Shown piece by piece: positions 8,384-15,119 of a stretch of 64,000 nt of DNA. Location of the stretch: positions 1 to 64,000 of the IMG/VR virus record IMGVR_UViG_3300018429_000003; one strand, given 5' to 3'. Position 1 is the first letter of the stretch, and the number at the start of each line of letters is the position of its first letter. A program made the translations under genes and the position numbers. The notes under the pieces were generated by a model. The model saw only the letters and a program-made list of their open reading frames with translations, made no database searches and had not been told where the DNA came from. Origin of the DNA: a virus.

Positions 8384-8506
8384 CCTGCAGTTGTCACGTT
8401 TATATCAGCCCAAAGCGCCAGTTTTGCTTCTGTTATAGCCTTAAAAACGTGACATGCGGGCTCGTCGCAAAAATAAATCAGCGGCAAGGTGTACGCTTCC
8501 GCTCTC
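8384..8506. repeat. intergenic region with a 10-bp inverted repeat
   Basis: TGTCACGTTT (8392-8401) and its exact reverse complement AAACGTGACA (8445-8454) are separated by 43 bases. The spacing is long for a terminator, and the right arm is not followed by a T run. It might be a protein-binding or processing site between packaging and lysis genes. Confidence 0.5.
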
Positions 8507-9397
8507 ATGGCAAACTGGCGACTAGCAAAATCACTCGAACAACTCAGGTCTCAGGTAAACACTGCCAGCCCAAAGCGGAGCAAGGTTAGTGACGGCACGA
8601 TTGGCGATGCCGCGCATGCCTCGCGCAGCTCTGATCATAATCCGTGGATAAAAGATTCAAAGGGCGTCGGGGTAGTTTCCGCGATGGACATCACGCACGA
8701 TCCCGGCGATGGCGTCGATGGAAACATTCTGAGCCGGGCGCTAATCAAAGACTCCCGCGTTAAGTATGTGATCTTCAATTCGCAAATCTGGAAGGTCCGC
8801 ACAGGCAAGTGGGAGAGGTACACAGGCTCAAATGCTCATAAACAGCATGTCCACGTCTCTGTTAACCCGGAATCCCTTGACGACGTGAGACCGTGGCCGT
8901 GGCCTGTTTCCGTCGCCCCAACTCCCTTCACAGCAGCGGCAGCCAACCTGGGCACTTCGATACCAGTAAGCACCTTTATGTCGCCCCAGGCGGCTGTAAT
9001 ACCGGAAGAATCGACCAAGGAAGATACTCCCGCTCCTGACAAGCCGGCCGATATAGTGGAAGTCCAGAAAGAGAAGCCTGTCCCGTCCGATCAACCCGCC
9101 AGCACGCCGGGGATCAAGGGGAGCTTGGTCGGAGTTCTGACCTTTATCACTACTTCTGGCAGCGCGATTGTTGCCGCACTTGGTGGGTGGCCGACTACGA
9201 TAATTCTTGGCCTCTTCGTCGTTGCTGGATTGATTGGACTGATTTGGTTGGTGATGCGGTTCTGGTTCGCTAATCAGGATGCAAGGCGGAAAGCGGCAGA
9301 AAAAGAAGCCGAGGCGACGCGGGCACACCAGATCACCATGGCGAAGATTGCCAGCGCGAGGGATAAGGATTCGCCAACGATTGAGGTCACAGGATGA
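8507..9397 (+). CDS. endolysin (zinc peptidase type) with C-terminal membrane helices
   Basis: ATG 8507 gives the usual MANWRLAKSLEQL start; GTG 8489 is an alternative. Residues 1-120 form the peptidase domain with SDHNP (His44), DITHDP (Asp61, His64) and HVHVS (His114, His116), the expected zinc ligands of an M15-like peptidoglycan peptidase. A Pro/Glu-rich linker (about 125-203) leads to two hydrophobic helices (206-226 and 230-250) and a charged cytoplasmic-type tail. The enzyme would thus be made as a membrane protein. It is directly coupled to the holin-like gene at 9394. Confidence 0.8.
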   Translation: MANWRLAKSLEQLRSQVNTASPKRSKVSDGTIGDAAHASRSSDHNPWIKDSKGVGVVSAMDITHDPGDGVDGNILSRALIKDSRVKYVIFNSQIWKVRTGKWERYTGSNAHKQHVHVSVNPESLDDVRPWPWPVSVAPTPFTAAAANLGTSIPVSTFMSPQAAVIPEESTKEDTPAPDKPADIVEVQKEKPVPSDQPASTPGIKGSLVGVLTFITTSGSAIVAALGGWPTTIILGLFVVAGLIGLIWLVMRFWFANQDARRKAAEKEAEATRAHQITMAKIASARDKDSPTIEVTG

Positions 9398-9606
9398 ACG
9401 AAACCATCATCGCGTATTTCATCCTTGCATCTGGTGCGGTGCTGTTCTATGTCTGCCTCGTTACGGATGTAACAAATAAGCTGAGGTACGTTCTCAGCAT
9501 TCTCGGATGGTTCTTTGCGTGGCCGGTGATGGTGATTTACTTCGTGGGCAAGGCGCTCGTTGGATATTTCAAGACAGACTTTCGCCGGGAACTGAAAGAC
9601 TTATGA
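9394..9606 (+). CDS. holin-like two-helix membrane protein
   Basis: Overlaps the endolysin stop (ATGA). The 70 residues hold two hydrophobic segments (about 5-25 and 32-55) and a charged C-terminus (FKTDFRRELKDL), the plan of small phage holins. Coupling to the endolysin supports a role in lysis timing. The holin call rests on topology and position only. Confidence 0.5.
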   Translation: MNETIIAYFILASGAVLFYVCLVTDVTNKLRYVLSILGWFFAWPVMVIYFVGKALVGYFKTDFRRELKDL

Positions 9607-9624
9607 GCGGCGAAGGGAGGCGCG

Positions 9625-9801
9625 ATGAGTCACGGCGTAGTTTGTATGAACTGCGAGCATTTTGAAGGAGCGCACGATCCTGTGACAGGGAAGTGCGCTG
9701 CGTCTTGGCAGGGACAGAAATGCCAATGTGAGCAGTTGGCGCTTCCGCCCGACGCTGATGAGCAGCGGGAGTTTAGTCGCCGGATAATGGAAGGCCGATG
9801 A
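9625..9801 (+). CDS. 58-residue cysteine-rich protein
   Basis: ATG 9625 with CGAAGGGAGG upstream, stop at 9799-9801. It has CMNC, then GKCAA, then KCQC, a pattern suited to one zinc or iron site. It overlaps the start of the DUF3307 gene by four bases. Function unknown. Confidence 0.5.
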   Translation: MSHGVVCMNCEHFEGAHDPVTGKCAASWQGQKCQCEQLALPPDADEQREFSRRIMEGR

Positions 9802-10229
9802 TTACAGCAGATCAGCTACTTTGCCATGCGATAGGCGACTACATCCTGCAGTCTGACTGGATGGCAAATGAGAAAACAAAGAAGACGATTGCGGCTCTCG
9901 CACACGTCGCCACCTATGGACTGCCATTCTTGTTTCTCCGCCCGTCGTGGACGGCTTACGCGGTAATTATCGGAACGCACTTTGTGATTGATCGTTGGCG
10001 GTTAGCAAGGTTTGTTGTTTGGGTGAAGAACTGGATGGGCGCAAGGCAGTTTCATGTTGACTCGGCATCTCCCAGCGGGAAGTCGTGGAAGATCAACCCA
10101 CCGTGGACCGAGTGCGCTGGAACGGGTTATCCGTCAGATCGCCCCGCGTGGTTGGCGGTTTGGTTGCTTATTATCGCGGATAACATTTTGCACGTTACCA
10201 TTAACGGATTGGCTTTGAAGTATCTGTGA
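9798..10229 (+). CDS. DUF3307-type membrane protein
   Basis: The 143-residue protein starts LLCHAIGDYILQSDWMA and continues with HFVIDRWRLARFVVW, GYPSDRPAWLAVWLLIIADN and HVTINGLALKYL. All are hallmark segments of DUF3307 proteins often found in phage lysis regions. Three to four hydrophobic helices are visible. Its biochemical role is unknown. It is translationally coupled to the preceding small gene. Confidence 0.75.
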   Translation: MITADQLLCHAIGDYILQSDWMANEKTKKTIAALAHVATYGLPFLFLRPSWTAYAVIIGTHFVIDRWRLARFVVWVKNWMGARQFHVDSASPSGKSWKINPPWTECAGTGYPSDRPAWLAVWLLIIADNILHVTINGLALKYL

Positions 10230-10268
10230 TGTGAAGCGCTTATGAGCAGGGAAAGGATGGGATGTGAG

Positions 10269-10355
10269 ATGGAATGGGCAATTCTGATTCTATTTATCAT
10301 CCTCGCCGCAATCGGGATCTTTTTCTATCTGGTGAAGAAAGGGACCGGGGGATAG
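10269..10355 (+). CDS. 28-residue single-helix membrane peptide
   Basis: ATG 10269, TAG 10353-10355, immediately abutting the next ATG at 10356. The peptide is one hydrophobic helix (WAILILFIILAAIGIFFYL) with a KKGTGG tail. Small single-span peptides next to spanins often act as holins or antiholins. Position and tight spacing support expression. Confidence 0.5.
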   Translation: MEWAILILFIILAAIGIFFYLVKKGTGG

Positions 10356-10826
10356 ATGTTCACCTTCATCAACAACCTGCTCTCGAAAATCAAGACCCCT
10401 TGGCGGCGATATGCCGTGGAAATTGGGGCGGTAATTGTCCTTCTGTTTTTGCTCTTTGCGATTACGGCTCAAACAGATTCATGTGGCTACAGTCGAAGCA
10501 GTAAGAAGTATCACGCTGAGTCAGCGGCATGGCAGACAGACAGAACCAAGATCCTTGCCCGAGCAGAGGCCAGCGAGAAGCGAGCGGCGGAATTAGAACC
10601 AAAGGCAATAGCGTTTGATGCGTTAGCCGAGCAGCATAAGGTAGCTGATGCGGGGTTGGTAAAGAAGATTGAAGAGGTATCACAAAATGCAGCGAACGAA
10701 GAGGCTCGTGCTGAACAGCCTACGGATTGCATTACTAGGGTGCAGCGTGTGTGCGACGGTTTACGGGCAAACCGGATCAATCACGATTGCGGAGCAATCA
10801 CACGCGAGTCCTGCGGCCCAAGATAG
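10356..10826 (+). CDS. Rz-like i-spanin candidate
   Basis: The 156-residue protein has one N-terminal membrane segment (about 20-38, VEIGAVIVLLFLLFAITA) and a long charged periplasmic helix (WQTDRTKILARAEASEKRA onward), then a short Cys-containing tail. This is the inner-membrane spanin plan. A second gene starts inside it in another frame at 10687 and encodes a predicted lipoprotein, matching the classic nested Rz/Rz1 arrangement. Spanins fuse inner and outer membranes in the last step of lysis. Confidence 0.7.
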   Translation: MFTFINNLLSKIKTPWRRYAVEIGAVIVLLFLLFAITAQTDSCGYSRSSKKYHAESAAWQTDRTKILARAEASEKRAAELEPKAIAFDALAEQHKVADAGLVKKIEEVSQNAANEEARAEQPTDCITRVQRVCDGLRANRINHDCGAITRESCGPR

Positions 10827-11187
10827 CCAGACGCTTAAGGCGCTGGAAATTGCGAATATAAGGCTGTCGGCGGCCAACGAAAAGATTGCGCTACTTGAGC
10901 AACGGATTGTCGAGAAAGACGCGGTTATCGAGGCGCTGGACGGCAAGGACGCGGTAAAGAGCGAGATGATCGAGCTATTGAAATCGGCAAATAAGGATAG
11001 AGCGTTTGTGAATACAGGGGACGCGCGGATGCTTGAGTCGTGCAACCTTCAACTTTCTAAGGCGGAACTTAGGATTCACAAGCTAGAAAATCCAGGATTC
11101 CTGCGCAGCGTGTTCGACTACAGGTCCGCAAGCGGCTTCATGGTTGGCTACGGCGCGCGCGCTGCGCAGGGCGCGTTCACAAAGTAA
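10687..11187 (+). CDS. Rz1-like o-spanin candidate (lipoprotein) nested in the i-spanin gene
   Basis: ATG 10687 lies 140 bases inside the preceding gene, in a different frame. The start has basic residues, a hydrophobic stretch and the lipobox LLGC (Cys19), so the mature protein should be lipid-anchored. A coiled coil follows (about 60-100). At 166 residues it is much longer than lambda Rz1, and it ends in a conserved-looking Gly/Ala segment. Outer-membrane anchoring is inferred from the lipobox. Confidence 0.65.
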   Translation: MQRTKRLVLNSLRIALLGCSVCATVYGQTGSITIAEQSHASPAAQDSQTLKALEIANIRLSAANEKIALLEQRIVEKDAVIEALDGKDAVKSEMIELLKSANKDRAFVNTGDARMLESCNLQLSKAELRIHKLENPGFLRSVFDYRSASGFMVGYGARAAQGAFTK

Positions 11188-11192
11188 AGGCG

Positions 11193-11369
11193 ATGAAAGA
11201 CTTTAAGGGAACAATGGGCGAAGCTGAGCGACTACTACAAAGTCTCAGGGCAAATCAGCAACCCCGAGAGTTGACGCCAGAGGAAGCACAGCGAGCAGTC
11301 GAGATTGCACGACGGGAGTTTAAACAGGCCAAGGAAGCACAGGAACGGGAGCGGATGGTCAAGCAATGA
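11193..11369 (+). CDS. 58-residue helical protein
   Basis: ATG 11193, stop TGA 11367-11369 overlapping the next start. It is strongly helical and charged (TPEEAQRAVEIARREFKQAK). No family recognised. Confidence 0.5.
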   Translation: MKDFKGTMGEAERLLQSLRANQQPRELTPEEAQRAVEIARREFKQAKEAQERERMVKQ

Positions 11370-11557
11370 AAAAGAAGAATCCAACCGACGCCACAATGCG
11401 CAACGTGAAGGCCGGAGCCAAGCGAGATGTGGCGATGGCGAAGCGGGTGTTGAAATTGGAGTCACAGGTTAAACAGATGGCGGAGGTCATCTACGAGCAT
11501 CTCGGCGTTGTCATAGAGACCGGGCGAAAGTCGCGCCGCAAGGGTGAAGATGACTAA
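11366..11557 (+). CDS. 63-residue basic helical protein
   Basis: Coupled to the previous gene by ATGA. Lys/Arg-rich, with a probable coiled coil (RVLKLESQVKQMAEVIYEHL). May bind nucleic acid or act as a small assembly factor. No family recognised. Confidence 0.5.
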   Translation: MKKKNPTDATMRNVKAGAKRDVAMAKRVLKLESQVKQMAEVIYEHLGVVIETGRKSRRKGEDD

Positions 11558-11672
11558 CTTTGCTTCCAACTACCTTTTTCCTTTTAGCGGCCCGCGCTGG
11601 GTCTTGCGCTTTTCGAGCTTTCAGCAATTATTTTCGCTCAACGCAATTATTTCTAACTGAAAGGAAAGACAA
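11558..11672 (+). promoter_or_regulatory. AT-rich intergenic region, possible promoter
   Basis: The 10-bp GCAATTATTT occurs twice (11624-11633 and 11643-11652), 19 bases apart. Candidate -35/-10 pairs are weak. The repeats could bind a late regulator. AAAGGA at the end is the ribosome binding site for the next gene. Confidence 0.35.
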
Positions 11673-12347
11673 ATGTCCCAAAAAGTAAACGAGCCATTGC
11701 TAAATAATACTCAACTTCAGCAGGTTAAAGGGCTGATCTCAACGGCGATAGAAAAGGCAGAGACAAATCTCGCTACCACGCTATCGGATTTTCAGGTAGA
11801 GATGCGCGGCATGATCGAGAAGAGCGTTAAGGACGCGACGTCGAGCGTTGACGCTGAATCGGTTGAGATCATGTCCGATCCGGCCGTGTGGGGTGGGAGT
11901 AAGGCGGAAGGTGGACTATCTCGATTCAAGTGGCTTGATAAGAATGGCACTGCACGGCTAATCGACGTTGACGAGCCGCCGAGGGTGATTAGCACCTTCT
12001 CAGGCGAGCCAAATGCAAAGCCTGTGGTTACAGGTGCAGAAGCCAAACATAAATGGCTGCAGAAGTATCGCCCAGTTCAAGCGGCCGGCGGCAGGAGCCT
12101 CGAGAGCATCCAAACCAGCGGCGAGAACGATGGTCAGCATGAAGCGGATTGGCAGACAGCGAAAGAAACCCAGTTTGAAGTCCAGGCGGGGCACAAGTGG
12201 ACTTCATCCAAGGACGGCACACAGGGGCTCAGCGGCACAAGTCAGTTTGCTGAGAAGCCGGGCATCGACCTGGGACAAAAGGATGATGGCGGGGCCATGA
12301 TTGGCTCGACTGAGGTCAAGGTGGGCGGGGTGGATTCGAGGGGGTAA
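11673..12347 (+). CDS. unknown protein, 224 aa
   Basis: Preceded by GAAAGGAAAGACAA. The first 70 residues are helical (QQVKGLISTAIEKAETNLA), followed by a long hydrophilic, Gly/Ser/Gln-rich region that looks disordered. There is no signal or membrane segment and I recognise no family. Placed among small membrane proteins between the two spanin pairs. Confidence 0.5.
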   Translation: MSQKVNEPLLNNTQLQQVKGLISTAIEKAETNLATTLSDFQVEMRGMIEKSVKDATSSVDAESVEIMSDPAVWGGSKAEGGLSRFKWLDKNGTARLIDVDEPPRVISTFSGEPNAKPVVTGAEAKHKWLQKYRPVQAAGGRSLESIQTSGENDGQHEADWQTAKETQFEVQAGHKWTSSKDGTQGLSGTSQFAEKPGIDLGQKDDGGAMIGSTEVKVGGVDSRG

Positions 12348-12349
12348 AC

Positions 12350-12553
12350 ATGAAGCAAATCATTCAGTTCATTTGGAACGCGCCGGCTTGGGTGATCATT
12401 GTCCCGATCTGCATTGTGGTTGGAATGGTAGGCTTAGGCATTTACCGTATCAATAGAGGGCGGCAAGAAGCGATGAGCGAGTTTCATCAACGGCGGGAAG
12501 AGATGCGGGAGCGAATGGATCGCGGCGCCCGGCGGACAGGGACGGGAGGGTAA
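12350..12553 (+). CDS. 67-residue single-pass membrane protein
   Basis: One helix (about 13-33, AWVIIVPICIVVGMVGLGIY) followed by a highly charged Arg/Glu coil. Starts 3 bases after the previous stop. Topology suits a holin or lysis accessory; not proven. Confidence 0.5.
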   Translation: MKQIIQFIWNAPAWVIIVPICIVVGMVGLGIYRINRGRQEAMSEFHQRREEMRERMDRGARRTGTGG

Positions 12554-12557
12554 TGCT

Positions 12558-12830
12558 ATGAGCGAAACCCTATTGTTAGTCGTCCTGGCGATTGCGATCA
12601 CGCTCGTGATCTTCTTTCTGAAGCGGCAAGTCGCCGCGCGCACTGCGCCTTTAGACAAAAGAGTTGAGTTGGGCGTCAGGATCTTGCTGACGTTTCTCGG
12701 TGCTTTGATTGCTCACTGGCAGTATGGACGATCATCGGGTGGGCTGACCTTCTGGCTGGCCGTAGGCGCATCGTGTTTGATTCTCTACGCCGTGACCCAC
12801 ATGGCAGATCGGATTGTGCTGAAGGGATAA
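12558..12830 (+). CDS. 90-residue three-helix membrane protein, holin-like
   Basis: Hydrophobic helices at about 3-21, 42-58 and 66-82 separated by charged loops fit a class I holin-type topology. It lies between the two nested spanin-like pairs. The holin call is by topology and location only. Confidence 0.45.
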   Translation: MSETLLLVVLAIAITLVIFFLKRQVAARTAPLDKRVELGVRILLTFLGALIAHWQYGRSSGGLTFWLAVGASCLILYAVTHMADRIVLKG

Positions 12831-12832
12831 TA

Positions 12833-13015
12833 ATGAAGTGTCCCAACTGCGGAGACGACGACTGGGAGGTCTGGTATATGAAAGCGCCATGGTTTAAGCG
12901 GGAAAGCAGCGGCGTTCAAGCCGGTACTGCTGACGGCCCGGCGGTTCATTGGGCTGAGGGCGAGCAGACTTGCCCAACGTGTAAGCATGCATGGTGGGTT
13001 TCGGACAGCGACTAA
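12833..13015 (+). CDS. 60-residue zinc-ribbon protein
   Basis: Begins MKCPNC and has CPTC 45 residues later, the two halves of a zinc ribbon, with a Trp-rich core. TAATG coupling links it to the gene at 13015. Function unknown; such ribbons often bind nucleic acid. Confidence 0.55.
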   Translation: MKCPNCGDDDWEVWYMKAPWFKRESSGVQAGTADGPAVHWAEGEQTCPTCKHAWWVSDSD

Positions 13016-13473
13016 TGAGTTTCTTGGACACCATCCCGGCCCCGGTGAAGTGGATAGTCGGCACCGCATTGGTCGTTGTCTTTTTGATCTTCGCATGGCT
13101 GTTTCTTACCCGGGGAATGAATGCGGTTAAGGACTTTGTTTTCTGGCGACAGGCAAATCAAAAACAGCAGGAAGTCAACACCAAGCTGGCGAAGGCGGAA
13201 GAGCAACAGAAGGCTCTCGATATAACCCTTCAGGAGTACGCGAAATCGAAAGAAGCGCTGGCGGCGGCGAAAAAGGAAAGCGAAATTAGAGAGAAGATAT
13301 TCAATGACAATTCCAAGACCGCATCACAAAAGGTTGCTGCCTACAAAGACGCTTTGTCTGCTGCTCCCACTGTTACTGATCCTGTTGGGGTTTCCACAGA
13401 TGACCTCTGTCAGCGCGCAAAGGCCATTGGAGGGAGTTCGCAACTTATCGCTGCCCTCTGCCCAGAAGGCTGA
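13015..13473 (+). CDS. second Rz-like i-spanin candidate
   Basis: ATG 13015 overlaps the preceding stop. One membrane segment (about 12-31, KWIVGTALVVVFLIFAWLFL) is followed by a long charged coiled coil (NTKLAKAEEQQKALDITLQE onward) and a short Cys-containing tail. The next gene begins inside it in another frame at 13304 and carries an export signal. This repeats the nested layout at 10356/10687. Confidence 0.6.
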   Translation: MSFLDTIPAPVKWIVGTALVVVFLIFAWLFLTRGMNAVKDFVFWRQANQKQQEVNTKLAKAEEQQKALDITLQEYAKSKEALAAAKKESEIREKIFNDNSKTASQKVAAYKDALSAAPTVTDPVGVSTDDLCQRAKAIGGSSQLIAALCPEG

Positions 13474-13852
13474 CGAACTCACCAGGCTTCGCAATGCGGT
13501 AGTCGCAGCACAGGACCAAATTGACGATTTACAAAAGAAACTGAAGGCCGCAGACGCAGCGGTTGATAGTTTGACTTTAGCGGTTGAGTCGGCAAAGCAA
13601 GCGTTCGAGGCGAATAGGGTTACACGCGAAGCCTACGAGAATAGTTTGGCCCTTGCCGATAAAGCGATTAAGCAACAGCAGGATTTGATAGCCACGTACC
13701 AGAGCGCAATTAAGACGCTGCAAGAGTTGGTAGGCATGGTGATGGCACGAGTAGCGAGCCTTGAAAAGGAGCGGGATAGCGCGAATAAGCGGGCGGCGCT
13801 GATGGGAATTGTATTAACGGCGGTAGGTGTGTTGGCTTCATTGCGAAAGTAG
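13304..13852 (+). CDS. nested exported coiled-coil protein, o-spanin-like partner
   Basis: Starts within the preceding gene in a different frame. N-terminal signal (KTLCLLLPLLLILLGFPQM...SVSAQ) with no Cys at the cleavage region, so it is not a standard lipoprotein. Two long coiled-coil stretches follow (about 55-150), then a C-terminal hydrophobic segment (about 166-180, LMGIVLTAVGVLASL). A membrane-bound periplasmic partner of the i-spanin-like protein is plausible. Lack of a lipobox is the main argument against a true o-spanin. Confidence 0.55.
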   Translation: MTIPRPHHKRLLPTKTLCLLLPLLLILLGFPQMTSVSAQRPLEGVRNLSLPSAQKADELTRLRNAVVAAQDQIDDLQKKLKAADAAVDSLTLAVESAKQAFEANRVTREAYENSLALADKAIKQQQDLIATYQSAIKTLQELVGMVMARVASLEKERDSANKRAALMGIVLTAVGVLASLRK

Positions 13853-13917
13853 AGCCGCAGATAGCATTCACGAGGTAGTCAAAAAATAAAATCCAGCGGC
13901 GTGCTAGCGTCAGGCCG

Positions 13918-14211
13918 ATGATTGCACCACGCCAAGTTTCGGTCCCACAGGGAACGTTTGCAAGCGCAGAGATTCACGCAACGGTTATTCGCTGCGGATG
14001 TGGTAACCCGCAAGCGCACGCGAAGCTGAACAAGCCTTGCCCAACGCCTAAAGCATTGGAACTTGCCGGGGATGGCGGACTGGTTGGACGGGTGACGGCC
14101 AGTGAAATCGGTGCCTACACGTTTGAGCGGGAACCAACCTTGAACGAACTTCTTTCAGACCTTTACCACGCGACTATCGGCCGAGTGACGGCCAAATTAA
14201 GGAGAGCTTAG
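13918..14211 (+). CDS. unknown protein, 97 aa, cysteine-containing
   Basis: Starts MIAPRQVSVPQGTF and contains CGCG plus a further Cys (KPCPTP), which may bind metal. No membrane segment. About 65 bases upstream are A/T-rich without a clear promoter. No family recognised. Confidence 0.45.
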   Translation: MIAPRQVSVPQGTFASAEIHATVIRCGCGNPQAHAKLNKPCPTPKALELAGDGGLVGRVTASEIGAYTFEREPTLNELLSDLYHATIGRVTAKLRRA

Positions 14212-14213
14212 AC

Positions 14214-14528
14214 ATGGGTGACGGTTTTGATATTGCCGACATGAAGACTCGCCAGCTCACTGGCTTCCTTCAATTGAATGACATCACGCCGGAGACTGAA
14301 GGCGGTCGTCACATGCTTTTGAAGCGCTTCGTTGACGAACTCGAGGATGACTGGAATAACGAGCACCGCGACCAACTGCGCAGAAGCGATTGTCAAAAGC
14401 TTTTCACTGCCGATGACGTGCGACGGTATGCCGGCATAACGGAGGATGGCGTTGCGGAAAACGCGCCCTTGCCGCTTAAGGACCGCGCTGAGTTTGCCGA
14501 CTTTCTTGAAGCCGGTGGAGCGGACTGA
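14214..14528 (+). CDS. unknown acidic protein, 104 aa
   Basis: Preceded by AAGGAGAGCTTAGAC. The protein is acidic and helical, with DVRRYAGITEDGV near the middle and an Asp/Glu-rich surface. No motif recognised. Confidence 0.5.
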   Translation: MGDGFDIADMKTRQLTGFLQLNDITPETEGGRHMLLKRFVDELEDDWNNEHRDQLRRSDCQKLFTADDVRRYAGITEDGVAENAPLPLKDRAEFADFLEAGGAD

Positions 14529-14568
14529 GCCTTTCATTTCTGAGTTGATTTAAGGGAGAGTTGGACCA

Positions 14569-15039
14569 ATGAAACAATACAAGAAAGATGCCTTGCGGCT
14601 GGGCTTCATTATCTCGATGGTGATCGCTCTGGCTGTCCAGTTGGGCTCGCTGATGCCGGTTCTGCTTGCGGCGGGACCCTTCTTTCAAGATAGCGGTAAG
14701 GCCATCTGCTCGAACCTCGTATCAGGCCTGGGTGGGACCGTGCCGCGCTACGTGGCCATAGGTACTGGCGCCGGGCCGGCTGACTCTACCGCCACAGCCC
14801 TGACAACTGAAGTCGAAACCCGCACGTCTGGCACGCCAACCCGCGTAACCACTACGGTAACGAACGATACTCTTCAGGTCGTGGGCACGATTACGATGAC
14901 GGCCAATCGCGCGCTCACTGAAGTCGGACTGTTTGATGCGTCGTCTGCCGGGAGCGCGTTGATCTTATCGGGCATTTCAGTGATTAACCTGTTGACTGGC
15001 GACAGTATCCAATTGACCTTTCGCCTACAGTTTTCTTAA
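14569..15039 (+). CDS. phage structural protein of tail-appendage type
   Basis: Residues about 10-35 are hydrophobic. From about 60 the pattern YVAIGTGAGPADSTATALTTEV, RVTTTVTNDTLQVVGTITM, LTEVGLFDASSAG and SGDSIQLTFRLQFS matches a widespread family of small phage structural beta proteins with the EVGLFDA signature. I split it here into pieces shorter than 20 residues where possible. It is likely a fibre- or capsid-associated protein. It lies just upstream of the long fibre gene at 15120. Confidence 0.6.
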   Translation: MKQYKKDALRLGFIISMVIALAVQLGSLMPVLLAAGPFFQDSGKAICSNLVSGLGGTVPRYVAIGTGAGPADSTATALTTEVETRTSGTPTRVTTTVTNDTLQVVGTITMTANRALTEVGLFDASSAGSALILSGISVINLLTGDSIQLTFRLQFS

Positions 15040-15072
15040 GCGGCTTAGTTTTTCAGGCGAACTTCTTATTTT

Positions 15073-15112
15073 AGTGGCCGCGTCGCTTACCAAGTCGGCG
15101 CGGCCAATCTTT
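15073..15112 (+). terminator. probable terminator hairpin
   Basis: TGGCCGCG (15075-15082) pairs perfectly with CGCGGCCA (15099-15106), followed by ATCTTTAA. The 16-base loop and short T tract make it moderate in strength. It separates 14569 from the fibre gene. Confidence 0.55.
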
Positions 15113-15119
15113 AACGCTA

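Noticed and set aside
8371-8589. 72-codon frame between terminase and endolysin
   Set aside because: Overlaps both neighbours and runs through the inverted repeat; no binding site.
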